DNA from: Chara braunii
Taxonomy: Eukaryota > Streptophyta > Charophyceae > Charales > Characeae
NCBI GenBank assembly: GCA_003427395.1
Contig: BFEA01000244.1
Location: 2,082,187-2,146,186, forward strand
Direction of reading: 5' to 3'
DNA: 64,000 bases
Shown: one piece after another, positions 1 to 10,042 of the stretch
Numbering within the stretch: the first letter of the stretch is position 1
How the letters are laid out: the number at the start of each line of letters is the position of its first letter
Notes under the pieces: generated by a model
Databases searched by the model: none
The model's input: only the letters and a program-made list of their open reading frames with translations
Told to the model about the DNA's origin: nothing
Position numbers and translations under genes: made by a program

Positions 1-2458
1 CACCTTCCCGTTGTAGCAGCCAAATGCCAATCACCCATCTCATAATAGTAGCAAGCAAATGTCAGTCACCCATCCCATAGTGAAAGAGCCATCAGGTGTG
101 AGACGGAATATTACCACACACATGAACTTGACAAGGTGAAGATTGAACTAACAAAAACACATGTTCATGAGAGAAAGAGCAACCAAGTGTTGAAATGGAA
201 CACTACCATATACATGAACTTGACAAAGTGAAAATTGAACTAACAAAAGCACATGCTCATGAGTAAAAGAGCAACCAAGTGTTGAAACGGAACACTACCA
301 TACTCATGAACTTGACAAAGTGAAGGTTGAACTAACAAAAGCACATACACATGAGTGATAGAGCAACCAAGTGTTCAAACGGAATACTACCACACACATG
401 ATCTTGACAAAGTGAAGGTTGAACTAGCGAATGCACATGCACATGGAGGAAAGAGCAACCAAGTATGAATCGGAACACTAGAACACAAATGAACTTGACA
501 AAGTGGAGATTGAACTAACGAAGGCACATGCTCATGAGTGAAAGAACCACCAAATATTGAAACGGAACACCACCATACACATGAGCTTGACAAAGTGAAG
601 GTTGAACTAATGAAAGCACATGCACGTGAGTGAAAGAGCAACCAAGTGTTGAAACAGAACAGTACCATACACATGAACCTAACAAAGTCAAGGTTGAACT
701 AACGAAGGCACATGCACATGGAGGAAAGAGCAACCAAGTATGAATCGGAACACTACAACACACACGAACTTGACGAAGTGAAGGTTGAACTAACGAAAGC
801 ACATGGTCATGAATGAAACAACCACCAAGTGTTGAAACGGAACACCACCATACACATGGACTTGACAAAGTGAAGGTTGAACTAACGAAAGCACATGCAC
901 ATGAGTGAAAGAGCAACCAGGTGTTGAAACGGAACACTACCATACATATGAACTCTTGACAAAGTAAAGGTTGAACTAACGAAGACACATGCACATGAAC
1001 GAAAGAGCAACCAGGTATGAATCGGAACACTACAACACACATGAACTTGACAAAATAAAGGTTGAACTAACGAAAGCACATACACATAAGTGAAAGAACC
1101 ACCAAGTGTTGAAACAGAACACCACCATACACATTAACTTGACAAAGTGAAGGTTGAACTGACGAAAGCGCATGCACGTGAGTGAAAGAGCAACCACGTG
1201 TTGAAACGGAATACTACCATACATATGAACTTGACAAAGTGAAGGTTGAACTAACGAAGGCACATGCACATGGAGGAAAGTGCAACCAAGTATGAATCGG
1301 AACACTATAACACACATGAACTTGACAAAGTGAAGGTTGAACTAACGAAAACACACGCACATAAGTGAGAGAGCAACCAAGTATTGAAATAGAACACTAC
1401 CATACACATGGACTTGACAAAGTGAAGGTTGAACTAACGAAAGCACATGCATATAGAGGAAAGAGCAACCAAGTATGAATCGGAATACTACAACACACTT
1501 GAACTTGACAAAGTGAAGGTTGAACTAACCAAAGCACATGCACATAAGTGAGAGAGCAACCAAGTGTTGAAATAGAACCCTACCATACACATGGACTTGA
1601 TAAAGTGAACGTTGAACTAACGAAAGGCACATGCTCATGGAGGAAAGAGCAACCAAGTATAAATCGGAGCAGTACAACACACATGAACTTGACAATGTGA
1701 AGATTAAACTAACGAATGCACATGCACATGAATGAAAGATCAACCAAGTGTGAATCGGAACACTACAACACACATGAACTTGACAATGTGAGGATTTGAC
1801 TATTGAATGCACATGCACATGGAGGAAAGAGAGACCAAGTATGAATTGGAACACTATAACATACATGAACTTGATAATGTGAAGATTGAACAAGTGAATG
1901 TACACGCACATGGACGAAAGAGCAACCAAGTATAAATCGGAGCACTACAACACACATCAACTTGACAATGTGAAGATTGAACTAGTGAATGCACATGCAC
2001 ATGGACGAAACAGCAACCAAGTATGAATCGGAACACTACAACACACACGAACTTGACAAAGTGAAGATTGAACTAGTGAATGCACATGCATATGGATGAA
2101 AGAGCAACCAAGTATGAATCGGAACCCTAAAACACACATGAACTTGACAAAGTGAAGATTGAACTAGTGAATGCATATGCACATGGATGAAAGAGCAAGA
2201 GCAACCAAGTATGAATCGGAACACTATAAGACTTATGAACTTGACAAAGTGAAGGTTGAGCTAACGAATGCACATTGCACATGGAGGAAAGAGCAACCAA
2301 GTAAGAATCGGAACACTACAACACACGTGAACTCGACAAAATGAAGATTGGACTAGTGAATGCACATGCACATGGATGCAAGTGCAACCAATTTCGAATC
2401 GGAACGTCATCATGTGAGAGTTGAGCCACGCATGTGAGTGAAACTTGCTCAAACACAT
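1..2458. repeat. Satellite array, 92-bp unit, subfamily A
   Basis: Tandem array of a unit of about 92 bp. The phrase GAACTTGACAAAGTG recurs at 124, 216, 308, 400, 491 and 583, and at the same period up to about 2.3 kb, giving about 26 units. Each unit also carries an AACCAAGTRT.GAA.CGGAACAC block. Units differ by scattered substitutions and are not homogenised. Long minus-strand reading frames across the array are by-products of a period not divisible by three with few stops; the repetitive Cys/Val/Phe-rich translations are not treated as proteins. Confidence 0.93.
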
Positions 2459-2850
2459 GCTTGTGGCTCATGGATACAACGAAGAATGAAACGAAATGTC
2501 ATTATGTGAGAGTTGAGTCATGCATATGAGTGAGACTTCCTCAAACACATGTTTGTGGCTCATGGATACAACCAAGCATGAAACAGAATGTCATCATGTG
2601 AGAGTTGAGTCATGCATGTGACTGGGACTTGCTCAAACATATGCTTGTGGCTTATGGATACAACCACGCATGAAACGACATGTCATCATGTGAGAGATGA
2701 GTCATGCATGTGAGTGAGACTTGCTCAAACACATGCTTATGCTCATGAATTCAACCAAACATGAAATGGAATGTCATCATGTGAGAGTTGAGCCATGCAT
2801 GTGAGTGAGACTTGCTCAAACACATGCTCATGAATTCAACCAAACATGAA
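2400..2850. repeat. Satellite array, 92-bp unit, subfamily B
   Basis: About five units marked by CATCATGTGAGAGTTGAG at 2408, 2500 (one base changed), 2592, 2684 and 2775, so the period is again 91-92 bp. The unit differs from subfamily A but keeps the CAACCAAGCATGAAAC.GAATG block at the equivalent position. The switch from A is abrupt within one unit. A shared period and partly shared sequence suggest one ancestral satellite. Confidence 0.88.
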
Positions 2851-3757
2851 ACAGAATGTCATCAACTACTACACGAGTGAAAGCTTGAGCAAGACTAGAT
2901 CAAAGCACAAGTTTAAAGCATTAGAACAACCAAGGAAGAATCGGGACTTCACCAACTACTATGTGAGTGAAAACCAAGAGCTAGACAAAATCAAAACACA
3001 AGATTTGAGCATGAGGTCACCCAACAAAGAATCGAAACTTCACGTACTACTATGTGAGTGAAAAGCAAGAGCTAGACAAGATCAAAACACAAGATGGGAG
3101 CATGAGATCATCCATGGAAGAATCGGGACTTCACGTACTGCGATGTGAGTGAAAGCAAGAGCTGGACAAGATCAAAACACAAGATTTGAGCAAGAGATCA
3201 TCCAAGAAAGAATAGAGACTTCACCTACTATGTGAAAAGCAAGAGTTAGACTAGACCAAATCACAAGATTGGTGCATGAGATCATTCATGGAAGAATCGG
3301 GACTTCACCTACTACTATGTGAGTGAAAAGCAAGAGCTAAACAAGATCAAAACACAAGAGTCGAGCAAGAGACCATCCAAGAAAGAATCGGGACTTCACC
3401 TACTACTATGTGAGTGAAAAGCAAGAGCTATACAAGGCCAGAACACAAAAATTTAGTACAAGATCATCCATGGAAAAATCGGGACTTCACCTACTACTAT
3501 GTGAGTGAAAAGCAAGAACTAGACATGATAAAAACACAAGATTTGAGCATGAGATCATTTAAGAAAGAATCGGGACTTTACCTACTACTATGTGAGTGAA
3601 AAGCAAGAGCTAGGCAAGATCAAAACACAAGATTGTAGCATGAGATCATCCATGGAAGAATCGGGACTTCACCTACTACTATGTGAGTGAAAGCAAGAGC
3701 TGGACACGATAAAAACACAAGATTTGAGCAAGAGATCATCCATGAAAGAAGAGAAGA
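2850..3757. repeat. Satellite array, about 91-bp unit, subfamily C (left part)
   Basis: Units carry AATCGGGACTTCACCTACTA, then TATGTGAGTGAAAAGCAAGAGCTAG. They start near 2941, 3032 and 3123 and continue to about 3750. Plus-strand ORFs of 60-70 codons inside the array are repeat translations, not genes. The array is cut at about 3757 by a non-repetitive insert and resumes at about 4160. Confidence 0.88.
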
Positions 3758-4157
3758 GTTTAACCGACCCCCCATTTTTCACCTCAATTTATAAGAAAAC
3801 TGTAAGGCAATTTTAAGCAAACTTCATACCCATGTATAGAGTGCACTTCTTACTAACATATTATAAAAACAAAACGGAAAAAAAAAAAAAAAAAACATAT
3901 AAAACAGCAAGCCAAAAGTGCATTTTCATGAAATTTTGGCAAAAAAACTGTCATCAAATTTTCATAAATTTTACCACTCTTCACAACACAAATTCTAATG
4001 CTCCAAATGACATCAAATTTGACACACAGAAAGCTTGTCAAAATAAAAAAATAGGCAAAAAAAAAAAATCCAAAAAAACACAAAAAAAACCGAAATTAAG
4101 GATTATTCAGGATCATTCATCGTTACCTAGGGCCGAAAAGTGGGGGTCCCTGTTAAC
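3758..4157. mobile_element. About 400-bp insert with imperfect terminal inverted repeats in the satellite
   Basis: The satellite is interrupted by AT-rich unique sequence. Its left end reads GTTTAACCGACCCCCCATTT. The reverse complement of its right end reads GTTAACAGGGACCCCCACTT, an imperfect inverted repeat of about 20 bp. No reading frame of note lies inside, so a non-autonomous DNA transposon (MITE-like) is the simplest reading. I could not identify a clean target-site duplication. Confidence 0.4.
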
Positions 4158-4565
4158 CACTTGTGATCGAGACTTCACCTACTACTATGTGAGTGAAAAA
4201 CAAGAGTTAGACTCGACCAAATCACAAGATTGGAGCATGAGATCATCCATGGAAGAATCGAGACTTCACCTACTACTATGTGAGTGAAAAACAAGAGCTA
4301 GACAAGATCAAAACACAAGATTCGAGCAGGAGATCATCCAAGAAAGAATCGGGACTTCACCTACTACTACGTGAGTGAAAAGCAAGAACTAGACAAGACC
4401 AAAACACAAGATTTGAGTATGAGATCATCCATGGAAAAATCGGGACTTCACCTACTACTATGTGAGTGAAAAGCAAGAGTTAAACAAGATCAAAACACAA
4501 GATTTGAGCATGAGATCATCCATGGAAGAGTCGGGACCTCACCTTCTATTATGTGAGTAAAGAGC
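4158..4565. repeat. Satellite subfamily C (right part)
   Basis: The about 91-bp subfamily C units resume directly after the insert, with GACTTCACCTACTACTATGT at about 4171, 4262, 4353 and 4445. The array ends at about 4565, where a purine-rich microsatellite begins. Confidence 0.87.
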
Positions 4566-4574
4566 AAGAGTTAG

Positions 4575-4871
4575 ACTAACCTTTAGGAAGGAGGAGGAGA
4601 AGAAGAAGAAGAAAAGGAAGAGGAAGAAGAAGAGATGAAGAAGAAGAAGAAGAAACAGAAGAAAAAGAAGAAGGGAAAGGGAAGAAGAAGAAGGAGAAGA
4701 AGGATAAGAGGAGAAGAAGAAGAAGAAGAAGAAGAAGAAGAAGAAGAAGAAGATGATGATGACGATGAAGAAGAAGAAGAAAAAGAAGAAGATGAAGACG
4801 GAGAAGAAGAAGAAGAAGAGTGAAAAAGAAGAAGAAGAAGAAAAAAAAGAAGAAAAAGAAGAAAAAGAAAA
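4575..4871. repeat. GAA/GAAG microsatellite, left flank of the Penelope-like element
   Basis: About 300 bases of almost uninterrupted purine sequence, mostly GAA with some GAT and A-runs. Reading frames on both strands (poly-Lys/Glu on plus, poly-Phe/Leu/Ser on minus) are artefacts. The tract abuts the left pseudo-LTR. A matching GAA tract abuts the right one, which suggests the element integrated into a pre-existing GAA repeat. Confidence 0.92.
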
Positions 4872-5090
4872 AGAATAGTGGTAAACAGTGGCCAACTGCC
4901 TTTCGTACACGCATCAAAAGCTCTTCGTTACAACTCCGCGCATACTCATCTCAGCTAACGCGCACATTCCCCGACACATTTCGATTGGTTGCGCTCCGAT
5001 CTTCCTCAGGGGGCTTTCCACACACCCTCGCCTTGCGGCCCACCAATCACACCTCCCTTCCTTCTGAGCAATGAGGGCCGATCAGACCTT
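4872..5090 (-). repeat. Pseudo-LTR, 3' copy of the Penelope-like element
   Basis: Matches 10043-10243 in the same orientation with scattered substitutions. Both begin AGAATAGTRGTAAACAGTGG and end near GAGGGCCGATCAG.CCTT. This copy has about 17 extra bases (near 4903-4919). Direct flanking repeats of this kind are typical of tandem or partial Penelope-like insertions. The GAA tract lies immediately outside. Confidence 0.88.
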
Positions 5091-5919
5091 GCCCTCCTAT
5101 ATACTGAAAGCCAAGTGGGACGCTTCGTCATCACGGTACTTCCGCCCCTAACGGGCACTTCCACGAGCTACTACTGGTATGGCTAGACTGCCACTTATAC
5201 GTTGCACCGAACGCTGTAGGGTCCGTTACGTGTCTGAATTGTCGACGCGACGACAGGGCCTGCAAGCTAGCTTTCCCTGCATGTTCACGTGTCGGGGTAC
5301 CGTGTAGTGACTAACGTTCCTTTCTAACGATCAAGTACCACCTTCAATCTCCATTTAGCTTATCAACGTGCTCTCATTGGCCTACTCTTCTCCCCGTTCT
5401 AATTATCATTAGTCTAATCCATGCGTCGCGGATCCCTACCTGCATACTTGGTACGTGGTACCTCGGTCCAGTCAGTTACACGTGTGTACGCGCGCGACCT
5501 GTAATTTCAAAATCTGACACAACGTGGGCTGTACTATTTCAAAACTCCGAGGTCTATATTTCCCGCTCTTTCCAATGTGCGGGTAGGCCGGTAGCACCGT
5601 ACCTGGGCTGCCCTCCTGGCATCGGGACTACCGTGGCATTGCCACGTGACTCCTAGGGTAAAGGCGAAATAATTACAGATGCTCTAAAAAGTTTTCGAAA
5701 TACGTACGGGTAGTACCAAACTGGCACCGGGGCGGTGTAACGTAAATCCTAGGCAAAATTACAGGCGAAATAGATGCAAATAAAAGGGAAAATCCGTTAA
5801 TTTCCAGGCTACGAAAGCCCCCAAAAAAATAAATACTACGCTGTTTAATTACCACTTTTATTCTGGCCGCTCCGGTAATCCGACACTATCGGGCACTACG
5901 GTCTAGCATAACCCGTAAG
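5091..5919 (-). other. 3' non-coding region of the Penelope-like element
   Basis: Between the RT stop and the 3' pseudo-LTR. Only short, uninformative reading frames occur (for example 5673-5855 minus). I saw no polyadenylation signal or hammerhead-ribozyme core, but no structure search was possible. Permuted Penelope-like elements are reported to lack the canonical hammerhead motif. Confidence 0.5.
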
Positions 5920-7533
5920 TCAGCCTAGATTCAAAATTTCGCATTTCTCCAGTGGGTGTTCCCGACGCGTTTCCTTATCTACCTGTACTAGGTACTCAAG
6001 TAGCCTCATCCAGGCTTCCTTGAGAACGCTGGTGCCCTTAGCAAAACGTGCCAGGGCTTTGAGGAAGAAAGCCGGGGGGTAACCCCGGTGCAAAAGCTCG
6101 TTCTTCATTGCCAAGACTGGCAAAACTATCATAATCTCGTTGTTCGCCATCTGCTGGATACGACAGAGGCTGCCGATCAACACTCCAATCTTCGCACGCT
6201 TCTCAGAGTAGGAGTCGAAATCCTGAAAACAGCGGTAGACTAGCTTCTGTTGCAACAATCCCATCTGGCTCTTCAGTTCATTCTTCGTCTTCGGTTTCAT
6301 GAGGAACTTGGTTTTCTCTGGCACGCTCGTAATCCTTGCCCCGACGAAATCGATGGTGTTAGATCCGTCGTCTGTTCGGACGATCGATAAGTTTTCACCA
6401 TAACAGCACTCGAACTTCTCCATTATCTCCAGTGCCCTCCTGACTGTCCTCTTCTTCCTTCCGTTAAATGCAACTGCTAGAATTGCATCGTCCATGAACC
6501 TAACTCCATGGACGAGCTGACGATCACTTCCCAACGACTTCAGAAAACCTTCTTCGTACTTTGCACAGAGGAGGCATGCCAGTGGGGGACTACTGTTCTT
6601 CCCCATTGGTACTCCGATGACCTGCTTGAGCAGCTTCCCTCTACACTTGGTATAGGTGTGCTGCAGTTCAAAGAGTACGAAGCTCCGGATAAAGTCGAAA
6701 GCAAGCTTAATGTAGCCTTTCCCATACAGCTTCGCGCCTAGTGACACCTGCTTCCTTCTTTTGCATACCGCAATCTTACGATAGCCCGTCTTCTCCCATT
6801 CGCCTAGCAACCAGGATAGAGCTTCCATGACGGCTGCATGCGGAAGGGATGTAAACATTTCTTTAATGTCGAATCCTCCGCATATCGTCGTTGTTCCTTC
6901 TCCGAATATGTGGAGCTTCTTCTCGGCTTTCTTCAAATTCTGCTTGAGCGAGGGTGTAGCAGTGAGGTTGAAGTGTATTGCTCCGGGAAGCTTCTCCAGT
7001 AGGTAGTTGAGTGCACGTGCTATCCATCGACTACCAGTCATAGTGGGTTCGCTGCAGGCAGGAGCTATAGGCCGCCATCGCTCAAGATCCTTGTGTTTGG
7101 GTAGCACGTAAGCACTGTCAATCTTCCCCTTTGAATTCCAGTTCACCAATTTGTGCAGTCCAAGGGCTTCAAAATCTCGCTTCATCTCTTTCAGTATTTC
7201 CGTTTCGCCGCTGCTCACTTCGTCATATGTCGTATTCCAGGTAAACATTTTGTCCAAGCCGTACTGGTACGTGGATGGACACATCATCACCAGGTCGCCA
7301 GCATTTCTGTCAACTTGCGTAACCAGGAGGTCCTTGTACTGCTTCTTGATGGCGTAAATCATGCCCTCGTCCAAGCTGACGCGCTCATTTCCTTCTGATG
7401 AGAAGCAATCGTTGATCTGGAGGTCAGGCAAGTGTCCGCTAAATTGACTCCCGAGCACGGTCGTGAGTGCAAGTCTTATGCTGCTGCCGACTTCCTCTTT
7501 TGTCGTCTCCAGTCTGGGACGAATCACGTCCAA
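5920..7533 (-). CDS. Penelope-type reverse transcriptase
   Basis: The 537-residue open frame copies element RNA into DNA at the target. Visible landmarks are VDRNAGDLVMMCP (74-86), the equivalent of the DKG box before the fingers; YVLPKHKDLERWRPIAP (142-158), the PKxHK/RPI segment; motif A FDIKEMFTSLP (Asp222); motif B IGVPMGK (306-312); and motif C RFMDDAIL (Asp348, Asp349). All three catalytic aspartates are present. Motifs A and B are separated by about 75 residues with a basic insert at 247-275, in the right place for the telomerase-like insertion in fingers reported for permuted Penelope elements. The C-terminal thumb is intact to GYPPAFFLKAL. The frame starts just after a frame change at 7524-7533 relative to the upstream nuclease/linker ORF. 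Confidence in the RT is high; whether the shift is decay or programmed is open. Confidence 0.92.
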   Translation of the reverse strand: MDVIRPRLETTKEEVGSSIRLALTTVLGSQFSGHLPDLQINDCFSSEGNERVSLDEGMIYAIKKQYKDLLVTQVDRNAGDLVMMCPSTYQYGLDKMFTWNTTYDEVSSGETEILKEMKRDFEALGLHKLVNWNSKGKIDSAYVLPKHKDLERWRPIAPACSEPTMTGSRWIARALNYLLEKLPGAIHFNLTATPSLKQNLKKAEKKLHIFGEGTTTICGGFDIKEMFTSLPHAAVMEALSWLLGEWEKTGYRKIAVCKRRKQVSLGAKLYGKGYIKLAFDFIRSFVLFELQHTYTKCRGKLLKQVIGVPMGKNSSPPLACLLCAKYEEGFLKSLGSDRQLVHGVRFMDDAILAVAFNGRKKRTVRRALEIMEKFECCYGENLSIVRTDDGSNTIDFVGARITSVPEKTKFLMKPKTKNELKSQMGLLQQKLVYRCFQDFDSYSEKRAKIGVLIGSLCRIQQMANNEIMIVLPVLAMKNELLHRGYPPAFFLKALARFAKGTSVLKEAWMRLLEYLVQVDKETRREHPLEKCEILNLG

Positions 7534-8876
7534 ACCAGAGTCGGGAGCCCTGGGACTCCGGACACTCTCGTAAGCACGTGGCCACTAACGATAGGTAAGC
7601 CATATTGCTTGCAAGCACATGGAAGCTCTGGTTTCTTACTCAGCTGCTTGTAGTTACACAAGATCTCCGCCACATTTCTGTTTCTTCTCCAGATAACCCT
7701 CACCTTCCGTTTGAACATCCCTGCAATCGCAGGATGCAAGTCACAGCTCTCGATATTCGAGATGAGAACTTCCCTGATGCCTCTCTTCTTCACTCTGCAA
7801 CCATACCTGACCCGTACTGTGATCCTCCTCCGAATATTTACACTGGCTTTCTTTCCTATTGCCCTACCCAGAAAATCCTTGATCTGTCTCCTCTTATCCT
7901 TTTCCCTAAAGGTACCCGCACAGCTATAGAGATGCATAAGTTTATCGACCGTCATGTGCGACAGTTCCTTCCGTTTAAACGACATTTCCAAGAGCTGCCG
8001 CAGGTAACCTTTTCCTCTATCCCTTGAGTTCTGTGTAATGACGATAGGGGTAATCCAAAAATTACCTCCTTCTTCACAACAGGCTTTAGCTTGGGATAGT
8101 GCAAACTTACCTACCTGTGTCACAACAGTCGAGGTACCGAACAACTTTTTAACTAACGACCAGTCCTCGCCCCAGATTTGCCCTGCCTCACTACTGATCT
8201 GGATCTGCTTCTTCCCAGCCTTATAAGCCGAGTCTAGGATCATTCTCAGACTAGTATTAGCCAGCATACTATTATCCGTCCGAAAAACAATGATACGTGT
8301 CCGATTGTCTACTTCCTTTTCTCTGCTCCCAACCATTCGAGAGCGCCTTTCCCTCCTTCCCAGTCTCTTCTTCGCATTCCCTTTCTGCCTCATTCCTATT
8401 GTGTTGAGCGATGGAGAGAATCGCTTGATGAGCGTCTTCTCTAGGCTCTCCAGCCCGCTGACCTCTGATGAAGCAATAGGAATAACCACGTACTTATTCC
8501 AACTATACTTCTTCAGTCATTTGTAAAGCAAAGGAGCCCTACCTTCTGTACCAGTTTCGACACATCTGATATGCTCCCACCACCATTTTGTAGCCCCTCT
8601 AATGGACCTACCAATGTAAGTCTTTCTGCACCATGGCAAGACGAGGCAATATACTACAGGGTGCTTAAAATCAAACCATTTCTAGTTCAGAGGCGCTGAG
8701 TCTACGATCTTCCTAGCCCACTGAACCTGACCTAGTTGTATTAGTAACACCATGCAAGCGGTAGTGGCCTTCTCTGTCAACAGTCTAAGCTTGGAAAATC
8801 CTGTGTGCCCCCAGATTGTCCCTCTCAGAGATAGAAGGATGACAATGTAAGCCCAGATGAGCTTAACCGAGGGCAC
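7524..8876 (-). pseudogene. GIY-YIG endonuclease domain and CxC linker of the Penelope-like element
   Basis: One reading frame carries the nuclease that would nick the target DNA. It reads PVVYCLVLPWCRKTYIGR from about 8660, giving the GIY- and YIG-equivalent strands VYCL and TYIGR, then WWWEHIRC, LLYK, and SLEKTLIKRFSPSLNTIG, which holds the catalytic-type Glu and the closing Pro-x-LN. It continues through a basic linker of about 250 residues to ELPCACKQYG, where the CxC motif is at 7611-7619. Two stops interrupt the frame: TAG at 8682-8684 just before the nuclease, and TGA at 8517-8519 inside it after LLYK. The frame ends at 7524, overlapping the RT ORF by 10 bases in another frame. The canonical CCHH motif of animal Penelope nucleases is not seen, as reported for the Chlamys group. 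Confidence 0.82.
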
Positions 8877-8882
8877 AAACCG

Positions 8883-9848
8883 TTATTGGTCCTGGATATC
8901 TTCTTGCTTCCATGTTTTGTTGAAGAGCTCGTCCTCGTCGCTCCACGCTGCTCTATTCAGCAATTCACGAACCCCTTGCTCCTTTGATACGTAAGTAATG
9001 TCTCTCGCCTCACATAGTTTCTTGATTTCCCGCCACTCTCTCGCCATGAGCTTCGCTCTAGTCTCTAGAGCTCTTTGCACAATGTTCCCCTTGCTGCTAG
9101 ATGTCGGGGTCTCCTTTCCAACAACTGAGGTCCTTGCTGGCGTACATGTCTTCCTTCTCAGACTCTTTTCGTAATCCGCTCTTGACATGACCCTTGCCTC
9201 TTCTTCCCACTCGTCTAAGGATCCGAAGTTCTTCGCAATCCGCTTCCCTCTCGCTCGCTTTGGCGGTAGCTTCAAACCATCGTCTGTCAGCACTTCCTCC
9301 TCCATCAGGTACGTATCCAAACCACCTGTTAGTCCATCCCAATCTCGTTTTGGCGTCTTGGAGTTAACTGCTAGCGTCATCTGGATCTCAGTCTTTATCT
9401 TCGCTCTGAAGCTCCGCAAGTCCCTTGCCATTACCGCTACCATACGTGCCTCCGCTTCTTCCAACTTTCTATCTCTTCTGTCGCATTCTTCCACCATTCG
9501 TCGTTCGGAATCCGCAATCATCCTCCGGAACTTCTCTTCGCTCCTTTCTTCGTCTAATTGTTGCCTTCTTCGTTCGGCTTCTGCTTTTCTCCTTTTTTCC
9601 TCCATCTTCTTATTTTCCTCTTTCTCCATTTCTTTCTGCATCTTGTAGTCATCCCACCTGACAACACGGTTTATGCTGTCCTCGTTCTCTTTCCTTGATT
9701 GCCAGTACTTTGTGTTGCTCGCAAACGCACCTTGTCCTTTCAACGGGCAATCTCTTGCTATATGCCCCGCTTGGTTGCAGTTGAAGCAGATGGTCGAACT
9801 CCCTGCTCCAGTTACTCCATTCCCCACGGACGCCATACTGCTAGCCAT
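8883..9848 (-). CDS. CCHC zinc-knuckle and coiled-coil protein, N-terminal part of the Penelope-like element
   Basis: The 321-residue frame starts at the ATG at 9848, about 195 bases inside the right pseudo-LTR. Residues 21-34 are CFNCNQAGHIARDC, a CX2CX4HX4C retroviral-type zinc knuckle expected to bind single-stranded nucleic acid. Residues 70-170 are a highly charged Glu/Lys/Arg helix, very likely a coiled coil. A basic PPKRARGKR cluster follows at about 197-205. This is a plausible Gag-like RNA-packaging partner. It ends in TAA at 8883-8885, yet the same frame stays open into the GIY-YIG domain, so it may once have been the N-terminus of a single polyprotein. I know of no CCHC/coiled-coil module in described Chlamys elements. 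The alternative is a separate ORF1 whose frame agrees by chance. Confidence 0.8.
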   Translation of the reverse strand: MASSMASVGNGVTGAGSSTICFNCNQAGHIARDCPLKGQGAFASNTKYWQSRKENEDSINRVVRWDDYKMQKEMEKEENKKMEEKRRKAEAERRRQQLDEERSEEKFRRMIADSERRMVEECDRRDRKLEEAEARMVAVMARDLRSFRAKIKTEIQMTLAVNSKTPKRDWDGLTGGLDTYLMEEEVLTDDGLKLPPKRARGKRIAKNFGSLDEWEEEARVMSRADYEKSLRRKTCTPARTSVVGKETPTSSSKGNIVQRALETRAKLMAREWREIKKLCEARDITYVSKEQGVRELLNRAAWSDEDELFNKTWKQEDIQDQ

Positions 9849-10042
9849 GCTCTTGTCCTTTCCTCACTAATCCTCTCACAGTTATCGGTGTTCGCCCTTC
9901 CTTCACGATCGCAGATGACGGCTAATGTTAGTAGCTACCTGCTACAGTCTTCGTTGTACGTTCCACTAGATCTTCAGATACACGTTTCGTTGATACAACC
10001 ACCAGTGTGAGTGTCTCCCCTCATCCGGTTACTATGCTACAC
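9849..10042 (-). other. Short leader between the 5' pseudo-LTR and the CCHC ORF
   Basis: A stretch of 194 bases with no ORF of note. It would be the 5' untranslated leader of the Penelope-like transcript. Confidence 0.5.

Noticed and set aside
1-2458. Many overlapping minus-strand ORFs (60-175 codons) rich in Cys, Val and Phe
   Set aside because: They follow the 92-bp satellite period and are frame-open repeats, not genes.
1-4565. CRISPR-like array
   Set aside because: The whole 92-bp unit repeats with no unique spacers, in eukaryotic DNA. It is a satellite.
4635-4910. Poly-Lys/Glu or poly-Phe/Leu proteins
   Set aside because: Translations of a GAA microsatellite.
7151-9661. Plus-strand ORFs opposite the Penelope-like element (for example 7605-8027 and 9187-9648)
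   Set aside because: Antisense shadows of clearly coding minus-strand frames; no independent motif.
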